A stretch of DNA of 64,000 nucleotides from Dromaius novaehollandiae (taxonomy: Eukaryota; Chordata; Aves; Casuariiformes; Dromaiidae): positions 35,414,563-35,478,562 of the forward strand of contig NC_088100.1 of the NCBI RefSeq assembly GCF_036370855.1, in the 5' to 3' direction. Positions 1 through 13,100 of this stretch are shown here, one piece after another. A program made the position numbers and the translations under genes. The notes under the pieces were generated by a model. It was not told the DNA's origin. It saw only the letters and a list, made by a program, of their open reading frames with translations, and did no database searches. Every line of letters begins with the position of its first letter. Positions within the stretch are counted from its first letter, which is position 1.

Positions 1-302
1 ACAATAGAAGAAAAAAGGACCACAGATGTTGAAAGACCTTTTAGTCTGGCATCCTTAATTTGTACAACAAAGTCTAGAGAGTATGGTATCTCCTAATCGA
101 GAAACCCAGAATGCTAGAGTCCAAAGACTTCTAAGAAAATTTTTAATGGAAGCCAAAGCTCTCAGCATTATTTCTATCAAAACACCAAAGGCTAGAGCCA
201 GTGCTGAACTGACCATAAAATATGCTGCATCTTTACCCCCAACTAGTTCTGCTTCATGACATTTAATCTTTTATGAGTGCATGTTTTTTGTGCTAGCTAT
301 CT

Positions 303-626
303 GAATTGTTCAAGGTCATAAGAGAGCAGATTCTACTATCCTGTCCAATGTGGACTATTAAAGTACTATATAAGAATCTTATTTCAACAGGATTATTTCC
401 AGAGCCATGTACTCCTCTGTGTGAAGCAAAGGGGCAGAATGTGGCCCTAGACAGTGAACAAGAGCAGTGGCAGAAGCTGTTGCCATTTTTGGAGCTAATG
501 TTAGTGACAGATATAGATGAGAGATTTGTATTTAATTTTGCAGTAGTCAAATTCTTGTGTGATTGCCTAAAATGTCTTGGGACAGATGATATGACTTTTG
601 ATGAACTATATGGGGAAGAAATGTAG
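303..626 (+). other. unassigned protein-like open frame, probably a decayed coding relic
   Basis: An open frame of about 107 codons begins just after an in-frame TAG and ends at the TAG at 624-626. It has no ATG near its start; the first in-frame methionine is well inside. The translation looks protein-like, with acidic and hydrophobic stretches such as EQWQKLLPFLELMLV and GTDDMTFDELYGEE, but I do not recognise a family. A second open stretch in another frame (ATG at 83 to the stop near 259) lies just upstream. After the stop, the +1 frame continues for about 18 codons, which would fit a frameshifted pseudogene. A CR1 3' end starts about 200 bases downstream in the same orientation, so this could instead be part of that element, although I see no reverse-transcriptase motif. 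Chance is also possible. Confidence 0.25.
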
Positions 627-819
627 GCCCTCTTCAGCAACTTAAACATCTGGCAGTAGAAACGGAGTGACTATAAGTTTTGCCTGGCAAAAGCAGTCTT
701 AATTTCTCTCTCAGGGTCTCAGCTTCAGTTGAAGGCAAAAATGCTATGTCTTGCTCTGGTGCCATGCTCCAAAATCAATGATGAGAAATTGAAAGGTAAT
801 CAGAAGAAAGTTACATGGC

Positions 820-1150
820 CTGGATGCAAGATACACATAACAGTGAAGGGCTGAAAAAGTTTGAGCTGTTTATTACATCCCAAGAAAAACCTAAGAAGTT
901 GCTTACAGGCTACAGGTATCTGCATGACAACAAAATTTTCGACTGAAGGGTGTTTGAGCTAAGAAAGGCATAGTGGATCCAGAAGCTTGAAGCTGGAGTT
1001 TGAAAAACTCGTATTAGAAGAAAGATAGATATTTTGGACAATGACAGTTATTAATAATCGGGTCATCCTTCCTAGGAACAAGTCCTTTTAATTAAGAATG
1101 GATGACTTTCTTTAAGATCTACTATAATTCAGTGCTTCTCAGCTGATGAG
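820..1150 (+). repeat. ancient CR1-type LINE 3' end
   Basis: The stretch follows the terminal part of old amniote CR1 elements: a 'gggctgaaaaagtttgagc' block, then a 'ggtatctgcatgacaacaaa' block, then 'aagcttgaagctggagttt', then a region like 'taattaaccattggaacaac', then 'ttctttaagatctactataa'. The order of these blocks is that of the CR1 ORF2 C-terminus running into the 3' UTR. The copy is heavily diverged and has no open frame. The family assignment comes from remembered consensus, so the exact subfamily and borders are uncertain. Confidence 0.65.
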
Positions 1151-3599
1151 TTGTTACCTCTGAGAGGTCATGACAGGCGATCGAGGGATATGAGACAATG
1201 AAAATTTTGTTAGAACCTTGAGCAAAGGAAATCTCATTCCTCCCTTTCCAGTACGCAAATTTTTAAGGTTCAAGGTTAACCTCTCAGACAGAGCATGTAC
1301 ATACATATTACACATTTTACAGGATTGTCGTTGTTCACACTATTACATTTCTCCCTACTTATTTTAGTAGAAAATGGAAGAAAACTTTTTACGACCTGAG
1401 CTGCCAATCTAAAAACTCTGGATGATACTGCTATAGAGAAATTCTGGGCTTGAGGCAGAAATTATTGGCTGAAAATCCATGGGTTTTTTTATAGGCAAGA
1501 AGAAAACAGATCTTTCCTCTGACCTTACTGGTCCCTCTCGACCTTAAAATGTGTGCATGGAAATAAGCTTTTTCTGGAACACATACACTAGTATTATTAT
1601 ATAATATTTTATCTTAGCTATTCATCACTGTAGTGTCTGACTGTATCTCATTTTTTTTAAGCCATAGTGGCATCCAAAGGATATAGCCTTTATACTTTTT
1701 CCCTTTTTAATTATCTTACAGCATAATTAATTGCAGCAATATACTAGAGACAAATTTCTCCAAATGGGTTTAGATTTTATTAACTTAATGTCCTGAGCAG
1801 CTTTACCAAGTATATAATTTTGTACAAACAAGCACAGTCAGTTCTTCATTAAGGTGGTCCTTAAAATGTACTGAAGCATAAGAATTATCAGTATTTCAAC
1901 TTTAAAAATTAACTTTCCTTCCGCTTGAAGGTTAGTGCACCATGGTCTTCTGACACTCTGCTTTGGTAAGTCCTATTGCTCACTTTTATAAATGTTGTAT
2001 TATTTTAGACTCTCCTACTATGCTTAGTTTTGTTTTTGCTTTATGGTCTAACTTGTGCTGCCTTATAGTAAGATGGCCAGGAAGGAGGTTAGTCATGTTT
2101 GGATTATTCTGATCTTGGCTCCATCCCCTCAAATCTATATTTTTGCGAGGCTTAGGTATCTTTTTTCACTTTTCCAGATACCACTGTCACTTCATAGAAG
2201 CTGCTGTTGCTTTTTAGATATTAGATCTGCTATATACTCAGCCTAACCACCTGCTTCCTTAATATCAAAAAATAAAACATATTTCTGTCATTCAGCTCAT
2301 AGATTTAATTATCTATTTTATAATCTTGACAAATTAATGAAACTAATAAAACTTTGTGACATTCCATAATCCAAATATTTTCCTAGATATGTAAATTCTT
2401 TTCCTAAAAGAAATAAAAAATAGAATTAAAAAGTGAATTGCATAATTAACACTGCTATTTATATTTTCCTTACACCTTTTCCTCCCTTTTCATGGTATCT
2501 GCAAAATATATGCCATTAATCTTAAGATGTTAGCAGAAAACATGTCTGTTAAATCAAAAAAATCTTAAGATCCTTGCCACGGTCACAAACTTCCAGGAAC
2601 ACTTAATGGAATTTTATAGTCTTTCCTGTAATAGTTTTGCATGTTTTATCAGTGAGATAAAAAGAAGGTATCTTTAATTTCCATTCTCCATACACTATCT
2701 TTATCCTTCAACAAGCATATTTTGGATTTTTTGTGTAATTTAAATGAAAGAAACATGTTAAAAAGTTTGGCCATTTCTGTTATTTTATATTTTATATTTC
2801 TGCATTGTGCCAAAAAAATACTGGCATTTCATAAGCCTTCTCCAAATGCAGTGGGGAACAATTCAAAGATGAGTAGAGACAGGATATGTAGCCTCATCAA
2901 AAGTCATATGGCCCATCAGATCTAGAGGGGCATGACACTGTCTATGACAAATGATACAAAAAATAGTGATAACATTAGTATCATGTTTGGACGCTTTGAG
3001 TCCAGGGCCTGAAAACCTGCCACTCACAGCTCAGTCAAGTGGAGGCAGTCTGAAGCGCAAGTCTGGAGGAAAGTGCCAGCCCAGGTCTCTGCAGCTGGTG
3101 CAAATCGTCTTACTTGCTCTGCTGCCACACCCCAGGAGTGGTATGCAACGTGCTCAAAGACTATGATAAAAATGAGCTGAACAGAGATTAATTGCTTTTA
3201 AGGCCAGAATAAACTATTCTGATAATCTAATATAGCCTCCTACACAAGAAAGCCTGTGGAATTTTCCTCATGCAAAGCAGTAACTTGTAGTGAATTATAA
3301 GAACGTCTTTTAGATATATTATATAAATCAAATATGGACAATCTGCCACATCAACGTATAATGTGATCCAACAGTAAATTACATGCACTATTTCAAGCAA
3401 ACCAAACTTCACAATTTATTTCCAGTTTGAGATTGCCTGACATTATCTCCCAGCCCATTGGACTGCAAGTCAGTGGCCTTCAGCCTAGTGGCCTTCAAGC
3501 TTTCTTAATTTGTGGACTTCTAAAAATTTTCCTGTGGAGATACACAACCCTACAGAGAGAAACTAGGCCTATAGAAACAAGTCTTGTTTTTCCTTTTTT
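1151..3599. other. intergenic, no gene seen
   Basis: AT-rich sequence with only short chance open frames. I see no splice-bounded coding exon, RNA gene or recognisable repeat. Confidence 0.6.
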
Positions 3600-3770
3600 T
3601 TGCCCCTCTTTAAAATAGTGCACAGATGTCCTTGGACCATAGAGTTAAAACCATTCTGAATGACTTTTCCCTATGTAGGTAATTATAAATCACGATCAAG
3701 TCAATTCTGAGCCTTCTCTTTTATGAACTAAATACAGTGAACTTCTTACTCTTCATTAAAACATATGTGC
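3600..3770 (-). repeat. old CR1 fragment, antisense
   Basis: The plus strand reads 'cacgatcaagtcaattctga', then 'gccttctcttttatgaacta', then 'aatacagtgaacttcttact'. This is the reverse complement of the CR1 ORF2 end that encodes the LFSL-KRRLRGDLI region. The fragment is short, diverged and without an open frame. Its left boundary is vague. Confidence 0.55.
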
Positions 3771-4117
3771 ATATTATGAAAGCACCTCACAAATTGCCTG
3801 TAGTCATTAAAAATAATCAAGCAAATAAGCAAGCACCCTATTTAAGCCTGTGACATTAGATTATCTATCAGATAAATATGGATAAATATAGACAAAAATA
3901 GAATACTATTTCCAGACTTAAATATTTCCTTGAAAGGACACCTGGAATGTGTTTTATGAATAATCCCATGATGATACGTTGCACTGAATGTCAGTAGTCC
4001 TGTATTTTCTGAGGATTGTTTGTGCACTCTTCAACCCTGAAGGGTACTCCACAAAATTGCTACAGAATTTTGTAATGTAATGTAAATATCACCTTCTATT
4101 TAATATAAGTATGAAGC

Positions 4118-4168
4118 CTTTTCTAAAAAGATCTTTTTCTAAAAGAACTTTTCTAAAGATCTTTTTAA
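4118..4168. repeat. short imperfect tandem/palindromic repeat
   Basis: The unit 'ttttctaaaaagatct' recurs three times with small changes, and each copy contains an AGATCT-like palindrome. It probably arose by local duplication; no function is evident. Confidence 0.5.
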
Positions 4169-7100
4169 GTGAAAAAGAACTTGGAAAGGACTATGGAGAT
4201 AGCAACTGCACATAGGTAATTATCAGCAGCACATGCAAAGAATATTATAAACTTTTTCTCTTAATGAAACAAACATGAACTTCACTTGTACTTTTAATGG
4301 AATAAGACCTTGCAAAACATTCTTCTCCTTGTAGTTCAGCTTAATTTTGTTCAACGTACTTAGCAACATACTGTTTTTGAAAATCTAACAAGCTGTGGAC
4401 CAGAAAACTGTAGCTTAATTATAGTCAATAGGTCAACAGCTGTTTTACACCAGTGGAGAGTCTCACCATTTATCTTTAAGATAGCTTCAATTCTTTGTGC
4501 TGTCTTCTCTTCAGTAGTCCTTCAGCTTACAGGGAAACTGGAATGATCAAATAGATGAAATTCCATTACGGTAATTACTTAACAGTACAAATATCAACAG
4601 AACTTGGTAAGATCCCTCTGCTGTAGATCTGCGCTTTACCAGATCTCTCCCCTATAATTTGAATAAGCCATACTCAAAGGAAACGCAGCAGTGTCTGAGG
4701 TGAAATATGGCAGTCCTTGTAAACTAAGAACATTACACAATAAACATGCAGGACAGGAGTAATACAATATTTTCTCTGAACAAAACAGATCAGCTGAATG
4801 TGTTATTAAAGCTGGGATTCCTAAGGGCTAGATCACCAAGATTGTCCCTATCCTCGCAGTGTCTTGAACTCTTGGATGTCCACAGGAGGTCCAGCTGTGG
4901 TTTTGACATCTCCAAGAACACAGTGCCACCTATCTACATGTCAGTGTTAATTCGGGGAAGACAGTGGGAGAGGATTGGAGGGGGAGGGAAGCTGTCACCC
5001 TTGCCCTCACGTCAGCACCATCTGTTGTGCCTTGTGCTCGGTTTCACAGGGGCTGGGGGGGGGGCTCTTTCCACTGCACATCCCTAGGCTGCAGTGCATT
5101 TCCCACAAAACACTGTTTTCTGTCATCAGCTCACTTCATTTACAAGTTTTAATTCATGTGCTGACTGGTCATACCTTACTTTGCTTAAGACATTGTAAGA
5201 TAACAGTCTTGTATCGTTAGTACTCCTACAGATTTTATTGACTGAAGCCTAAATTCATTATTACATTATCTGTGGACCTGTAGAACTTCAATCTCTGAAG
5301 AGAAAGGATTGGCTAAAACATGTCTAAGCATCCAAATAGCTTCAAAATAGGTACTAGAGTTACGTATCCAGGAAAGCATGAAGCTGCGGGAGTAGCTTTT
5401 CCTAATTTCATTTTCCTGAAAACCTCAGGACAGGATTCCCTGGAGATGAGCCATGGATGTACTCCAGATGTAAACAACAGTCCAAATAACTTCTTTATGA
5501 AGAACTGTCACCAGTACCACTAGTAAACTGTATGCATGCACCTTTCTGGAAGATAGTCATAGCCTTTGCAAGAATGATTTGTGTGCGTTGAGGTGGAGCA
5601 CAAAAGGGAATGGATAAGATATTTAGGTTCAGACAGGAATTCATGCTTGAAGAACATCTCTGCAAGAAGCCAGAAGCAAGGTTTTGAAATCCAAGAAGTA
5701 TCTCCATGAAGTATCAAAAGCATGCTGGTTTAGATACAAGGAAAAGAAGGCTATATGTAAAACAACTCTTGCTTCTCTCACACTCTTCAGCAAACAATAG
5801 GGCCTGTTCTCCAGATATCTCTGTAGCTTTGCCATAATTTATACTTTGTGGTTTTACTTTCACAGTTGTGGGGAAGAGGAATCTGCTGAAGCACTTCCTT
5901 CTACTTCCTATTCTTTGAGAATTTGGTGAACAGTAATGAAGAGGGCTCAGTTAAATTGCTGTTCCATTCATTTGCATGAAGATAGCTTGCTTGCCAGTGA
6001 TGCTCAGAAATGAAATGGTCATTCAGAATGCTTTCTTTTTAAGCAGTGATGTTCTCTAAGCACACAGTTTACTGGGAAGCTTTGGGAGGGAAGTGCTTTG
6101 CCTTTTATTGACTTTTGTTTTAGCAGTAACAAATGAGGATGAAAATAGGAAATTTGACAAAATAGCTTTCATTGCTCTAGAGTCGGCTTTGCCCTTACCT
6201 TTCAATATTAGCATATAATCTTTCTGTATGTTTTGGCACTAAAACTATACAACTACTTTATTTTGTAAGCGTCAGGAAGATATGTATTTTTAAAACATAC
6301 AAACGTTCTCTGTAAAGAAAACCCAAATGCTATTCCTGTTATTAGTAATCAGTCAGAAGCTGGAATAACAAAAAAAGTTCAAATGATGAAAGGTTTGGAC
6401 TGAATATTAAATCTGCTGCTTTCACTTTGACTACAATGCAGCACGCTAGAACATCATCCAGGGGAGAATGTAGCATCCAAGCAGTGAGAGGAGACCAGAA
6501 TCATTATCCTTGCATTGGTATCTGACTGACTGAAACTACACTCATAGTGCTGAAGAGCAAACTGATGAATATAGCCCCTTTTCATCTATATATATTGATG
6601 ATACAATTACTCAGAAAATCTTTCCAAACCAAAACCTACAATGCATCTCTGATAATCTCGCTACAGACTAGTGCCCAATACCTGCCTACTGACTCAAATT
6701 ACTGAGACGAAAAATCCTGTAATTTAGGAGAAGTTACTAGACATTCCTCTCAGTCCTTGTAAATAAGACTGTGGGTCTTTAGAGAAACTGAAATAGCAAG
6801 ACAGAAGGTGAGACTGGAAGTTCCAAGGCAATAGGGAAATGTGATAGTGCACAGTACAGAAATCGAGAGTGGGAATATGCAGAGGAACATGAACCTGCGG
6901 TAGCAAGAGCATTGCAAAATGCCTAGCAAGGTATTTCTACCTAGAAACTGAAAGGGAGAAAAACAAAGTACCTTAAACATTCAATATCCACAAAGCTATT
7001 GGCTTTTCAACATACAAGCAACTTCAACAGAAGGAGGTACATGCTAGATTGAATGCAAGCAACAATCACCACTGATCAGCCATGTAGGTTTCCTTCTTTT

Positions 7101-10100
7101 TCATTTGGTGCCTGGCTAATTTAAGTAGATAGACCCACATTCAGCTAATACTTGAGTATCCCTTCTTTCAGTGCCCAAAAGTATAACAGCATACGGACTG
7201 CTGAACAGGGCAGCCAGAGCTAGTACAGGCCCAAGAAATTCATAATGAAATTATATGATTTATTTTATTAGGCTAGCTTTCTGTTTACAAATCAAAAATA
7301 TTGCTACTTTCTACTTTTAATTTTTTTTTTGAAAGATGTCAACACACAAAATGCAGAATACTTCAGTGCAGATTTCACCTCACCTAATTTCAGCCATGAA
7401 GTTAGACAGACAATCTGAGCTCGTTGTTTATGCTGCCTCTAATAATGAATGGAAGTGAATCACTTCATCTTGAAGAGATGATCAAACATTCATTTTTGAT
7501 GGGCTGAGTAATGTAAGAAGAATATAGCCTGCAGCACAACCCCATATCCTATGTTTATCACTGTTCCAGAGTAAATAATTTTTATTTATTTCATGAGAAT
7601 ATGTAGTAGTATTTTTCATGTGCTATTATATATAACACCTTTTTAAGAACAAATAGTTTAGTTTTGACAAGAAAGTAAATAAAGCAGATACTTCTTTTTT
7701 TTCCCCCAGAATCTCCTGGAATTTTGGTTTTTTTCATATTTTCAAGACCTAAATCTTCATAGAAAGCATATTGCTCAATAAAGCAGGGCCAGGCAGCAAG
7801 CTGTACTGCTGATTGTTCACACTGTTAGTTAGTGCTTTGTTCACCATTTAAGTGGTACAAGTCTTCCAATACTGAATAATGCAATCTCCAACTGCCTTTA
7901 AAAGTCAGAGTTTAACTATTTAAGAAAAGTATAAAGAATCTCTTGAACTACACGTATAAGTGATACCCAAGAAATATATGATTCAGTTATATATTCAGAG
8001 CTGATGGGCTTTGTGTTATTTCTCTTGTGTTATCCCTAGAATCTATATTAATCCTAAGATTCCTTTAATGAGAAACAGACCTCTTTTTGGCAAATATTAT
8101 CTTCACATTCCTCCTTCTACAGAAGGCAGGAGGCCAAGATTTTTAAGTGTTTTGTGCTTCCCTCCCACATATATACCTTTTAAAATTTAAGCCTACTTTG
8201 TTTAGCCATGTTTTTCCCACAACTGTTTTGTACTAAGCAGGTTTTCTTTTTCCCTCAGGTCTAAGTAAATCCTTCTAGAAAGCCAAGAAGACACTCGTGA
8301 ATCTCAAATTATTCTTCTGTATATCTGTCAAAAGGATGCCCTGTAGTTCATCCACTAAGTGCTTCTGCATTGCTTACTTTTCAGTGTTGCATGTGTGATA
8401 GGTCGAGATATAAAAAATTTCCAGCAAAATCTCCAGGGGCACCATCACTAAGACTTTTTTGGGCACAGCTTACCCTTCAGAAAACAAGCAATAGATAAAA
8501 GAGCTAAAATGCTCCAGACCATAGTCACATAGCTGGGAATGAACTCAAACAAAATAGAACAATATGAGCCTTTTAAGTTAAAAACAAGACAAGTCAGAAT
8601 AACATTTCAAAATGACCAAAATAAACAATTCTCAACAGAGGGTAATAAAGTGCAGAAGAAGAACTTGGGCACCTGAAGACGGATGGGAAGATTAATGCCA
8701 CAGTTGCTGAAGGATGTGGTTGCTTTGTATAACTGTAGTGCTCTATAAAAGAGAGAAACATGAAGAATTGCTTGCTAGTCAAAGAAGGAGGAAAAATCTG
8801 ATGAAGAAGAGCCCCATATCCCTCACCAGAATATTAGCAGGTGTACCTTTTCTGTTAAGCCACATGCTGACAAATCCAAGAGAAAAGCTTGGAAGGGAAA
8901 CAGACAAACCAACCAACCAACCAGGAGAGGGAAGAAAATGGAAAACTGTCTTAGTGCAGGCAAGAGCAGATACCCGATGAGAGATGGGGCGGACAGCTAG
9001 TGCAATCGATATTGTGTGGTAGAAGCATAGAAGCTGCAATGATGAGAGCAGCTGAAGAACCTAACTAGACGTTCCTTTGTAATAAATGGCTGTTTTGTGC
9101 AACCAGTTTGGCTCACACTGCCAGCTCACAGCCATTGTTAAAGGTAAGTCACTCCAAGTCCAAGAACAATAAACACCCTTTAGTACAAGAGTATGAGTTT
9201 CAAGCCTTTACTTGTTCTGAGGTTTATTTCTACCATACGTTAACAAAAACAGAGGCCTTCGTGTAAAGCAAGAGACAGCCACCAAAGTAGGCCTTTAGCT
9301 ACAAACATGATGATTTGATTTTTCTGCTACATATATATAGCAAGGTATATAAATTCATAAAGTTAATACACCAGTCTGTCTCCAAACATCTAAATGACCT
9401 TCAGGAATCATTAGTGCAAAAGACATGCTCATGGATTATTGTAGTATCAGAAGAGAAATATGATGAGAAAAAATAAAGTGAAATAATAAGGGATTTTAAA
9501 TAATTTTCTGTACTGACAATCAATGCCAGTTAACTACTACACTGAAGTAGAAAGTAGCTTTCTGTGGACATAGAAACACTCTAGCTTCAGTCAGGCCTGA
9601 GAGAAAGACATTAACTCAAATGTTGAAGCCAGTCTGAGAGCAACAGTCATTTCTAAAAAGCCAAAATATTGTATGAATGTTGTGTCTTCAGAGCATTTTC
9701 TTTTTGGCAGGCAGCAGCAGAGAGGAAGGGGCAATGTATCTTTGTGTATAGTAAAGACATTGGGGAGGTAACTTACCTTCTTTCCGTCTGTTTCTGCACA
9801 TACAAGTATTTTGCACTCATACGGTTACCCTAATCATTGTGTTCAAACTGCAAAAGAAATATTCCTTGCAATCCTTCAGGAAGTATAGAAAAAATATACA
9901 GAGAAAAATAACGAAAATAACTGTGGCCTTTGCATTTGCTGAATAGCATGTTCGGAGTGGGGCCTGGGGATAAAATAGTGCACTAGGCAGAAGTACAGAG
10001 GTAGTCAGGGGAGTTGAAAGTGGGGCTTGTGCAGCAGAGCACCACTCCACAGGCCTTTCACACTCTGTGAAGACCTAGAACAGATAAAGTGACCCTGGGC

Positions 10101-13100
10101 AAACGTATCTGTGAGTAGTGTCCCAGTGGTAACCTATGTGGCATTCCTGGGCAGCAGAACTACTGATCTCAAATTATCAGAATGCAAGAAGGGGGCGTAG
10201 AAGGAGAGCTACATATCAGAAGTTTTATTATCATGGTAGGAAAAGAGAGAGATCCTGAGCTGCTGCCTGCTACACATTTTCCCTCTTGAATATGAAGGGC
10301 TGACCAGTAGTTGAGTATAGCAGACTCACATAAAGCAACAGATGGTCAAGGTTGGAATTACAAATAGCACTCAACTGCACAAAGAGGCAGCACCTCCACT
10401 GTGCTGGAAAGGAGACTGGCAGGACCAGTGACAACTAGGGAAACACTTCATCTTGAGGAGAAAGGGATTCACTTCCCAGCGAAGAGCAGTTCCTCCTTAC
10501 TTTGAGCTCCTTCTCCACCAGACCCCGTAAAACCTTTGTAGAGGCACAGTGGGAGGAGGTCCCTTCATTTCTGTCTTCAGGTTGTGACAGAAGCAGGAGG
10601 GTATTTAGTGAATACCCTCCAATCATTTAGTCACTCTCATTTGTTACCACCGATTCCCTGCTTTTTTATTTAATTCCACTGCATGCCCAGTTTTCTATCC
10701 CAGTTTTCTTTCCTGGACACATTGCAAGAATGGACAGAAGAACAGGCTACTCCAAAAATATTAGGCTCCCTACTTTTGAGAGATTCTACAAAGGATAAAA
10801 TCCAGTCCAAACATATATGGGTCAAATATGTTTTATACTCACTTATAGAACTGAATATGAACATCGCCTTATTCTTTTATGTAAATACTTCGGACATCTC
10901 AGATTTAGCCTCAGGCTTCTTCAAAGAATAAGTAAGCACAAGAGAAGGCAGCAGAGTAAATCAACTCAGTCACCCTTTTCCTATTTTCAACAATTCTCCA
11001 ACATCATTATCTTCACAAATGAGAATTTTACTATGAAATTGCTTGCCTGTTAGAACAGAATAAGCACAGCCATAACTAACCATATTTATAATGTAAGAAC
11101 AACTTCAGAAACAAAGATGGGCAATAAATTGTTGTTTTCTGTGCTGTTTGAATAGAATGAAAATAGATGAGTTAAAGCATATAAAAGAAAAAGGAGAAGC
11201 ATCAAAATACTGTTCTGGAAGATCACTAATGAACAAACCCTCCCAAATTCCTCTTCTTTGACTTCACCACAACGATGAAATGAATTCCTCTGGAATGTAA
11301 ACAGGTTTGTCTTCTGTTCAGCTACCAACAAAAGTAAGTCAGCTTTCACCTGGCCTTTGCAAAAATTGAAATCACAGTAATGCATGTTGCTCTGGACTGC
11401 CCAGAACTTCTAAAGCTTACTATCCTATCTATAGTATATCTCACTGTAAAATAGCAATGTATAACTTGTTAAAAACCCAGCATGGCAGTTTCTCCAATTA
11501 AGCTGTGTTACTTGTCTAGCTCCATCAGTTTAACAAACTGTACATTGCTGCTTTTCAGTGTGTTACGAAAATATTGCTCTTTCTACCCCACATGTCTGAG
11601 ATTAATTCAGAATACTACTAACAGTAGCCACATGGAAATGCATCCTTTCTGTTTCTGGTCAGAATAAGAAATCCAGCAATTGCTCTTTTTACAAGGAGTG
11701 CAGTTGTGAGAAATCTGATACACGAACAGAAGACACTTAGATTAGATATTCCAGTCTTAAGAGGAGTTTTTGCTACTTTGGGCTTTAGCCAATGAACTTC
11801 ACATTAAATGGAAGGAAAACAACCATAGTGACCTTGAGATAACTATGTATTATAGTGTAAGTAGAAAGATGTCAATGAATTGCAGCTAAAAAAGTTTCCA
11901 AATTTATTCATTTGGTACCAGGTGCCTATAGGTTTAACATAGGTGTGCATTTGAAACCAAAGGAATTTCTAGAGGAAGGAGGGACAAGCAGGGGCAGGAG
12001 GCTCTTTTCCCCAGACTCTGTTCTGAGCAGCTAGAGACAACTGCCATTGCCATTATGAGTATACTGTATCCGTATTGTGGATGATATACATTATGACCAC
12101 CTTAGGATTCAACTGGACTGGTATAGAAATCTATAGTGTACATGTATGCTTCTGAGCTAGGTCCAGACTCCTTGTGTTTTCAACAAACAGGCATTTCTAA
12201 GGTGCAGTTCCTCTCCTGCCAGTACAGCCAGTCAAATTACTCCCTAAATGTGTTTATTCCTTTCCACTGATCATAAGGTGCTGAGCTAAATCAGATATCT
12301 CTATTACTGATGTCTGAAATTAGATGAGATGATTCTCACCCTTGCCATCTTTGGCATCTGTTGCTTTGAGAGCCCAGGTTTCTCTCTATAACCCTAAAAA
12401 AACTGATTTCCTTCACATCTTGAAGTTTTCATTCAAGCAGCTGTTTTAAACAGCTAATTTTCTGTTCATGGGCCTTCACCATTTTCATTACATTTAGTGG
12501 CCCTACATTTTCCATTTTTTTCTTCAGCTCCTCTGCCTAGCCAGAAAATGATGCCACAGATAGTGAAGACTTTTGAGACCTACTGACTAAAGTGTCCTTC
12601 TTATGCCACAGCTTAGATCTGTTCAGAACATAAAGCTTAGAGATAACTAGATCTTGAAAGCTTTTGATTGGAAAAACCTTAGGTTCTTGATAAGTTAGAA
12701 CTTCCTATAATCCATTTCAACAAAGCTACTGAATGTATATACTACTTATTTTGTTTTTCAGACAATTAATTCATTTGGTGAATTTGGAAAAGTGTTTGTA
12801 GCAATAGAAGAGAGAAACACGATCTCTCACAATAATAATAAATTAATTTTAGGTGCATAGAAGTAATAATACAGAAAGCAAAGGGATCATTTCTTTATCA
12901 TTCGTATAACTGCTTGTAAATATTCTTTGAAGGTAACATACACAGGAGGCATACTTTGGGAACAAGTTAAGCTAATAATATTATTCTCCAAGTTTTAACC
13001 AACTTTTCCTGCTTGAGCTTGAGCTTCATGTAACTTAAACCTGTGGTCATGCTTACCTGGCTAAAGCCAGTATAAACAAGTAAGGGCATAGCACAATACA

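Noticed and set aside
4746-5087. 113-codon plus-strand open frame
   Set aside because: No recognisable domain, no splice context, and part of it is translated from a G-run.
13040-13070. 'atgcttacctggctaaagcc' resembling the start of U1 snRNA
   Set aside because: The similarity ends after about 13 bases, with no downstream U1 stem-loops or Sm site.
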